Assembly (NCBI RefSeq): GCF_033473495.1
Contig: NC_088940.1
Location: forward strand, 1,364,001 to 1,428,000
Origin: Cercospora beticola
Taxonomy: Eukaryota > Ascomycota > Dothideomycetes > Mycosphaerellales > Mycosphaerellaceae
DNA length: 64,000 nt
Reading direction: 5' to 3'
The notes under the pieces were generated by a model, which was not told where the DNA came from, made no database searches, and saw nothing but the letters and a program-made list of their open reading frames with translations. This document shows, in pieces, positions 57,815 to 64,000 of the stretch. Every line of letters begins with the position of its first letter. The stretch's first letter is position 1. Position numbers and translations under genes: made by a program.

Positions 57815-58977
57815 ATGAAGTTCTCCGTTCTTTTCGCCGCTGCTCAGCTGGCTGCATGCGCTTCTGCGAGCCCAGCGTGGAATGAATGGTTCAAAAGAGA
57901 TCGCGTGCGACAGCCTGCTGGACTGGAGGGCTTTGGTTGGGACAATCCACTCGGTCCTACAACAGGTGGCTCAGGTGGCAAGGTCTTCAACGTGAAGACT
58001 GATGCTGCACTCGTGGCAGCTCTTGCAGCTACAGACAGCAAGAAGACGATCTACCTCGAGGGCGAGTTCCGTCCAACTGCACGTCTCCGAGTCGGCTCAA
58101 ACGTCAGTCTGCTTGGAAAGGGCAAGGGAGCCAACATCGTTGGCCAGGGTATCACTATCATCAATGCGACCAACGTCATCGTCCGAAACATCGGCATTCG
58201 CTTTGTGGAAGACAACGATGGAATCACGATTCAGAACACTACTCGTGTCTGGATCGACCACAACGAGTTCGAAAGCCAGATCAGCTTGGAGCTTGGCCCG
58301 GATTTCTACGATGGTCAGCTCGACATCGTCCGCGCCTCGGACTGGATCACTGTTTCGCACAACTACTTCCATGGTAAGTATTTACTCCAATGAGTGTGAG
58401 AGTTTCAATCAAATCGCTAATGTTCGGCACTAGACCACTGGAAGTCATCTCTCGTCGGCAACTCTGACGTGCTTCGCGAAGTTGACGAAGGCCACCTGCA
58501 CATTACCTACCACCACAACTACTGGCGCAACTGCGGTACCCGTGGTCCTGCAGGACGTTTCGGACACCAACACATCTACAACAATCTCTACGAGGATTTC
58601 CTGTACCAAGCCATCCACTCCCGCTCGGACAACCAAGTCTTGGTCGAAGGAAACAAGTTCAAGGGCAACACCAGGACTGCTTTGTCGACTTACGGATTGG
58701 TCATCCCAGAGGACTCCCCAAACACTTGTGTCTGCGGAGACGAGGAACTTGATGGCTTTGCAAACTTGGGTGCTAGTAAGTTGACCCTTGTGTGTTAAGA
58801 TGTAAGAGGCATACTGACGTTGCAACCTTTAAAGAGAACGACTTCGGAAGAGCCGATGTGAACATCACGCAAGTGGGTACTTTCAAGAAGGCACCTTACA
58901 AGTACAGCTTGACTCCACTCAAGTCTGTTGAGTCGGTCGTGAAGAAGAATGCTGGACTTGGCAAGGTCAAGGTTTGA
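57815..58977 (+). CDS. Secreted pectate lyase, polysaccharide lyase family 1
   Basis: Exons 57815-58373, 58434-58775 and 58835-58977, introns of 60 and 59 bp, phase 1 at both junctions; 347 residues. It cleaves de-esterified pectin by beta-elimination outside the cell. A signal peptide covers about residues 1-19 (MKFSVLFAAAQLAACASAS). PL1 parallel beta-helix motifs are VWIDHNEF, FYDGQLDIVRASDWITVS, FHDHWKSSLVGNSD (formed by the splice) and RGPAGRFGHQHIYNN, the last with the conserved catalytic Arg region. The Asp and Lys pattern points to pectate rather than pectin lyase. It is convergent with a second PL1 gene 0.8 kb away; the two differ in many motif residues and intron positions, so they are not a recent duplication. 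Confidence 0.94.
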
Positions 58978-59786
58978 ATGCCATCATTCATTCGACTGGG
59001 GGGACGCCTTTGTACACAGCGAATTGGACTTTTCAAAAAGCACGAAATACAGCGCTCGCTATCGACAGACAAGACAGAAAGGAAAATGAGACTACGTAGT
59101 CACGAATTGTACACTTTTGCACAGCTGAACGCTTTCGAACAGGGGGCACTCTCTCAACGTTTGGGATTCGGTTGACACTTAGTCTGCGTGATGGCGGTAG
59201 AGCGTTGCTTGTGTGGGTTTAGAAGTGTGGTCAAGTATCTTGATGATATGAGTGTCCTCGTCGTGGAGATGGGGTGTGGCGTACCGCAGTAGGTTTATCG
59301 TGTTGTTTGCGAGTATGATCGATTGCATTGCCCTTTGGGATGTCTATATTCTATTCAAACTGGGACCCGGTCTGTTTTTCATGTACGACGTAACGTACGA
59401 CTCACTGCTGACTACGGATACGTCAATTCAAGTTAACGGCTTAGCCCAGTAGCAATGGAAGATGGACTGGCAGAGGCAACAGGAGGTATGCAGATAGTGG
59501 TGATGGGTCGAAGAAGACCATGGCTTCGAGCGAGCGCTTTTGTGAGGGAGCGAGCAGGCAGTACACGTAAAAAGGTTTTGTAGAAGCAATCGACTGGTTC
59601 GTTGCATAAGAAGCACCTGGCTGAATGACTGAAACTAACATCTGTCGCTTACTACTAAAATCACTGCTTGACCAAATTTTCGAAATGCTGCCCGCATAAC
59701 AAATGCGAAGCTCGCCGACGAGCTCTGTGTACCAGACCGAGCCCCATGAGACTGAGACTCATACTTCCATTCACTGCAACCCACGC
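58978..59786. other. Convergent 3' region between the two lyases
   Basis: About 0.8 kb. No coding evidence and no repeat noticed. Confidence 0.4.
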
Positions 59787-60796
59787 TTAACCGAGCTTCA
59801 AGGTGTTGCCAGCAGTTCCAACAACGGCGGCCTTGACCTTGCTGCTTCCGAGGAGAGTGTAAGAGTAAGGAACAGTGCCGAAGCTGCCCTTTGGTGCAGT
59901 GTTCTCAGCACCACCGAGATCGACATCGTTGGTCTCGGCTGTTCCGGTCTCCTTGCTGTCAACGCTGAGGATTGGCTTGACGACGTTGCTGAAGACGGTG
60001 CTCTCAACGAGTGCCTTGGCGCCCATGCGGGTGTTCACACCGCTGGTGGAGACGTTCTCGTAGTAGTTGTTGAAGACGTGAGCACTTCCGAAGCGGAGCA
60101 GTGGTGCACGAGAGCCGATGTTTGCCCAGTGGTTGTTGGCGTAGGTGATGTGGAGCTTGCCAGTGTCCTCCTTGGCGTTGCTGTCGCTGTGGCCGACGAG
60201 AGAGGTCTTGTGGTGGTCGTGGAGCTTGGAGTTGGAAACGGTGATCCAGTCGGCGGCGTGGCTCACGTCGAGCAGACCGTCGTAGTAGTCCTTGTCGGCC
60301 GAGAGGTCGGAAGAGAGATCCACATGGTCGACCCAGACGTTGGTGGACTTTTGGATGCCGATGGCATCGCCAGTCTTAGCAACGACCTTGCTGCTGGCAA
60401 TGTTCTGGACGATGACGTTCTTGACATCCTTGATGTAGAGGGAGATGCCCTCAAGCTTGGAGGAGGAGTCGAGACCGACGATCGAAGTGTCGGATGTGAC
60501 ACGGACCTTGACATCGCCTTTGATGGTGCCCTTTACGTAGACAACCGTTGGCGCGTCGGCCTGGGCAGCGGCAGTGAACTGAGCAAGGGAGCTGACAGTT
60601 GTAGTAGTACCACCTGCACCACCAGTGGTGCTGTGAATGTTAGCAAAAGCAGATACAAGGTCAGTGGCTGCTCGACATACCCGCCGTTCTGGGATGCGTA
60701 TCCGACAGGGCCATCGGCACGCTTGGCATTGTTTGTGGGGATGGCAGTGGCCAAAGAAGCCATCGCCGCCAGGGCGATCGAAGAGGTGAACTTCAT
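59787..60796 (-). CDS. Second secreted pectate lyase, PL1
   Basis: Exons 60796-60681 and 60630-59787 on the minus strand flank a 50-bp intron (GTATGT, branch GCTAAC, acceptor CACAG), giving 319 residues. A signal peptide lies at about 1-18 (MKFTSSIALAAMASLATA), followed by a dibasic KR that may be a propeptide site. Family motifs are NVWVDHVDL, DKDYYDGLLDVSHAADWITVS, LHDHHKTSLVGHSD, LHITYANNHW and SRAPLLRFG. The single intron lies in the Gly/Thr-rich N-terminal region, unlike either intron of the neighbouring lyase. It acts on pectate in plant cell walls, presumably with the neighbour. A long frame on the opposite strand (59703-60848) is a codon-bias shadow. Confidence 0.94.
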
Positions 60797-61912
60797 GGTG
60801 AGAAAGAGAGTGGTTGGTTTGAGGGAAGGAAGGAAAGAGAGGCTGTGAAGAAGATGTAGTGAGCTGGTGTTCTGGTCTCAAACCTTAGGGGCTTGTCGTC
60901 TCTTTTGTATTCGACGACTCCCAATTGTCGCCCAGCAATGCAGTCGTGCAACTCATCAATGCATCACGAAAACTACTACTTGCAATTTGGAAAAATCGGT
61001 CCTGCTGTACTTTCATGTCGCTTGTCCGTCCGTCCACGCCACGTTCTTCTGGCTCCGCAACGGAATTGTCCACATGTGTAACGCGCTCGCGGTTGGGGGC
61101 CCAGTCAGTCGCACGCGATATGTGCTGCACGTCCGAAACAAGACCGACGAGGCGCAAAGAAGCCAGGCTCATGTACTCCAAACGGTCGATGCATAGTTCG
61201 AGGCATCTTGGCAAGGCTTGTCATGGTTTCACATAGATGTGGGGGGCCGTAGGATGGAGTCGCGAAGCTGATTTGTCCGCTGGTCACCTAGCGACCCATA
61301 GGAGCGGAGCAGACTTCACTTTCTGGAATATTTCCCATAGGGAGACAGACTCTCGGTTCGAGCATCGATCGGCTGTTCGTCTATTCTTCGGCGGCAGACT
61401 ATGAGATCCACTGTCCCGAAACACATCATGAAGGTCCACGAGAAAGCAGTCACTCCAAGCTGACGGTCGACAGATACTCGGGGATACATTTCGGACTGTG
61501 GCCACTGCATCTGTCGACGGTGAATCTGCGAAGGATTGGACGGCCTCCTTTGCTTGGTCCGCCCGAAGACCCCCAGATGTCAGCGATGGATTCCTCGTGA
61601 CCGTGTATCTCAGCTGTGGGGTAGATGTCGACATCACGTCGAGAAGAAGTAGGCAGCAAGTTAGTAACGGGGCCGAGGGGAACCAGCGCAGCCTGATATT
61701 GTGTGTGACGGCGGGACGATGAGGTGTTGCTAGGAGGTAGCAAGGTGCAGTCGGCAGCTATGGAGGGATCAAGGTTTGAGTTTTATGCCAAGCCGGCTCG
61801 GGTGCTCCCTGTTCTTCACATGGGTTGCAGTCCTACGGCACTCTTTCGCCTTGTCAGACCTGCAACAACACTGATTCACGGGACGGACATCATCCTCCGA
61901 TAGGCGGCAAAT
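60797..61912. other. Intergenic, no gene supported
   Basis: About 1.1 kb between the lyase promoter and the NOSIP-like gene start. Short frames only. Confidence 0.4.
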
Positions 61913-63048
61913 ATGTCACACAGTAGTGGGTCGACTCTCATTGACGGAATTAACTGCAAGTACTAACGATTCAAGAAAGGAATACCTCGCTGGCATTCTT
62001 CACCGCACACGAGCGCAATGAGCTGAAGGGTCATTGGGGCTCTCAATCTACTCGACTCACTCGGGATAGCTTCTTGCCGTTCGGAAGCTGTCAATTATGC
62101 CTTCTCCCTGCACGTGATCCGGTGTCCTGCTCAAGTCATGGCCATCTCTACTGCAGGGAATGTGCCGTGAGCAATCTGCTGGCACAAAACAAGGAGCTGA
62201 AGAGGCTGAAGAAGGAAGCCGAGCGCAGGAAGCAAGAGGATGAAGAGGAGAAGCAGCTGGAGGATGCGGAGGCGCAAGCGCGAGCCATCGAGGAGTTCGA
62301 GAAGGTGCAGGCCGGTTTGAGCGCCAGGCCTGGGGCAACAGCTAGCCAAAACATCGTTGGACGAGAGAATGGCAAAGTCGTGGTGGAGCAAGAGGTGGAA
62401 GAAGGCGCAAAGAAGGGCACGAAACGCAAATTTGAGCTGGATGAAGAGGAGCTTGTGCGACTTGCCAACGAGGATCGCGACAAGGCTCGGAAGTTGATGG
62501 ACGACGAGAAGAACTCCAAGCCACACTTGCCAGCGTTCTGGGTCGCAGGCGAGACGCCAGACAACAAGAAGGCGGACTCGAAAACGATCAAGCAACATCC
62601 GACATGTCCAGCAGCTTCGTCCGACAAGCCCCATGACTTCACTTTGAAATCACTGGTCTCGATCAAGTTCACCGAAGAAGCGTCATCCGCTGATTCGAAC
62701 ACCAAGCAACGGAGCTGTCCTGCGTGCAATAAAGCACTGTCGAATTCAACGAAAGCCGTACTCGCAAAGCCTTGTGGTCATGTCTTGTGCAAGCCGTGCA
62801 GCGATAAGTTTCAAAAAGCAGCTGAGAAGTCTTCGCACGACAAGGAGCATGACGATTCCGTGCGATGCTATGTGTGCCAAGAAGACATCACTCCTGGTCG
62901 CAAAACGAAGCGGAAGAAGGACGCTTCAACGGGTGAGAAGGAGAGCAAGACAGAGCGTGGACTCGTCGAGCTGGCCACCGATGGCACTGGCTTCGCTGGA
63001 GGTGGCAAAAGTGAAGTGAAGAAGCATGGTGTCGCCTTCCAGTGCTGA
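61913..63048 (+). CDS. NOSIP-family RING/U-box protein
   Basis: A 13-bp first exon (61913-61925, ATGTCACACAGTA) and second exon 61976-63048, separated by a 50-bp intron with donor GTGGGT and a perfect TACTAAC branch point, give 361 residues. The product begins MSHSKRNTSLAFFTAHERNE, the conserved NOSIP N-terminus, then CQLCLLPARDPVSC and the first zinc/U-box half-domain. A long Lys/Glu coiled coil follows, then LPAFWVAGETPD and a C-terminal RING (CPACNKAL, CGHVLC, CYVCQEDI). The animal protein is a nuclear E3 ubiquitin ligase that was named for binding nitric oxide synthase and is also found in spliceosomes. The ligase role in fungi is inferred. Confidence 0.93.
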
Positions 63049-64000
63049 TTGCATATGCTCTCGTGGTAGCCGTACGACCTGGCCATGATGGCCTGGATAT
63101 CGCAATACAGTGCTTGCAGTGCAGGGCGTGCAATGCATCGCCGATCTGCAAGCAACCTTCGGCACTGCCGCAAGAGGCCATTCAGCTCGGGATATTATCG
63201 CGAGGCAATCATGTGCTCCAGGGCCGACGATCATCTGTCCACGCTTCCAGGTAACGCGACCATCTTGGTTCTGATCAGACTGTTTCATCGGCCCCTGTGC
63301 ACAACTCGCAGGAACGAACAAGCAAGGTCGCAGAGGATTGGCCCATGATCGGGTTGACAGAGCATGCAGCTCGTTCCTTCAGGCTTCAGCGGCAGTCGTA
63401 CAACGACAGACGTAGTTACGAGACAAAGTCCTGTCATGCTGGACTGTTGCTCGCATATAACTGGTGGCTTTCGCCTCGCTAGCCCGTCTTGGGAAACTTA
63501 CTAGCGCCAAACTGCATCAACCTCATTCTTGTCCGTCCTCCGGTTCTGACAAGACAATTTCGCCAGCTAGTTCAGCCACAACGCACATCTCCTTCCGTCT
63601 CAAGCATCGCCACCGATTCTTGCCCTGTGTTGTGCTGCAGCTCAAGCAAACTGGCGAAATCCGCGATAGCTGTCTCATTGGCGCCGAGAGATCTTAGCAG
63701 AGGGGGTGGAGATCAGCGGGCTTGTTACGAGTCCAAGCCCGCTAACTCTACAGTAACCACCAGTCTGAAAGCCCGAATCCTATCTTGCCCAGCTGTCCCA
63801 CCATGCACGCATATTGCAACCTTCCGAACGTGGCAAGAGAGCGACATCACTCGCGAGGCCACGAGCGAACGGTATAACGTCTCCACGTTGTGATGGTCTT
63901 GACAACTTCCACTTTCGTACGAGCGTCCGGCTGGCCAAGCAGATACACGATGATGCAGGTGTCGCTATCTGAAGCGAGTAGGCTGAGAGGGCATGGAGAT
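63049..64000. other. 3' edge, no gene supported
   Basis: Just under 1 kb. Open frames such as 63489-63893 show no domain or signal peptide. Confidence 0.4.

Noticed and set aside
59703..60848. Long plus-strand frame of 381 codons
   Set aside because: Exactly antisense to the second pectate lyase. Its Val/Gly/Asp-rich composition is the mirror of lyase codon bias.
63489..63893. 134-codon frame near the window end
   Set aside because: No signal peptide, domain or conserved-looking block. Kept as non-coding.

Overview
The window reads as nuclear DNA of a filamentous ascomycete. Genes are compact, most with 0-3 introns of about 50-120 bp. Many introns have CTAAC-type branch points; the one in the NOSIP-like gene is a perfect TACTAAC. 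Two pectate lyases, a GH76 cell-wall mannosidase, a CAP59-type glycosyltransferase and two secreted Cys-rich proteins suggest a plant-associated fungus. A Dothideomycete (Mycosphaerellales-like) is my guess, and it is inference only. I rebuilt gene models by joining open frames at GT..AG introns and checking phase. All domain calls are from memory of the families.

Layout. 0.4-6.3 kb: a large low-complexity protein, a small coiled-coil protein and a GFA/CENP-V-fold enzyme. 6.6-10.7 kb: a Drs2-type lipid flippase. 10.7-16.7 kb: a 5.9-kb interval with no gene I can support. 16.7-23.4 kb: a RING-PH-VWA protein of Ste5/Far1 architecture, the prenyl-cysteine methyltransferase STE14 and an NFKBIL1-like protein. 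25-31 kb: a CAP59-type mannosyltransferase, a NUC1/EndoG nuclease, TIM13, an OGFr-domain protein, a short degenerate repeat array and a Cys-motif protein. 32-41.4 kb: a Cys-rich secreted protein head-to-head with GH76 (Dfg5/Dcw1), a Pro/Ser-rich protein, dynein light intermediate chain, mitochondrial ribosomal protein S16 and a Cdc11/AspA septin. 42-47.4 kb: a PROPPIN (Hsv2), a second Cys-rich secreted protein and an Ost-alpha/TMEM184 membrane protein. 47.4-51.5 kb: another gene-poor stretch. 51.5-63 kb: a WSC-domain cell-wall sensor, a small internally duplicated protein, Rds3/PHF5A, an unknown protein, two convergent pectate lyases and a NOSIP-family RING/U-box protein. The last 0.95 kb shows nothing.

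Most genes are conserved housekeeping genes and do not form a pathway. The functional groupings visible are a pheromone-signalling pair (Ste5/Far1-like scaffold and STE14), cell-wall/surface genes scattered through the window (GH76, GT69, WSC), and secreted plant-interaction genes (two PL1 lyases, two Cys-rich proteins). No tRNA, rRNA, CRISPR, intact transposon or secondary-metabolite cluster was seen.
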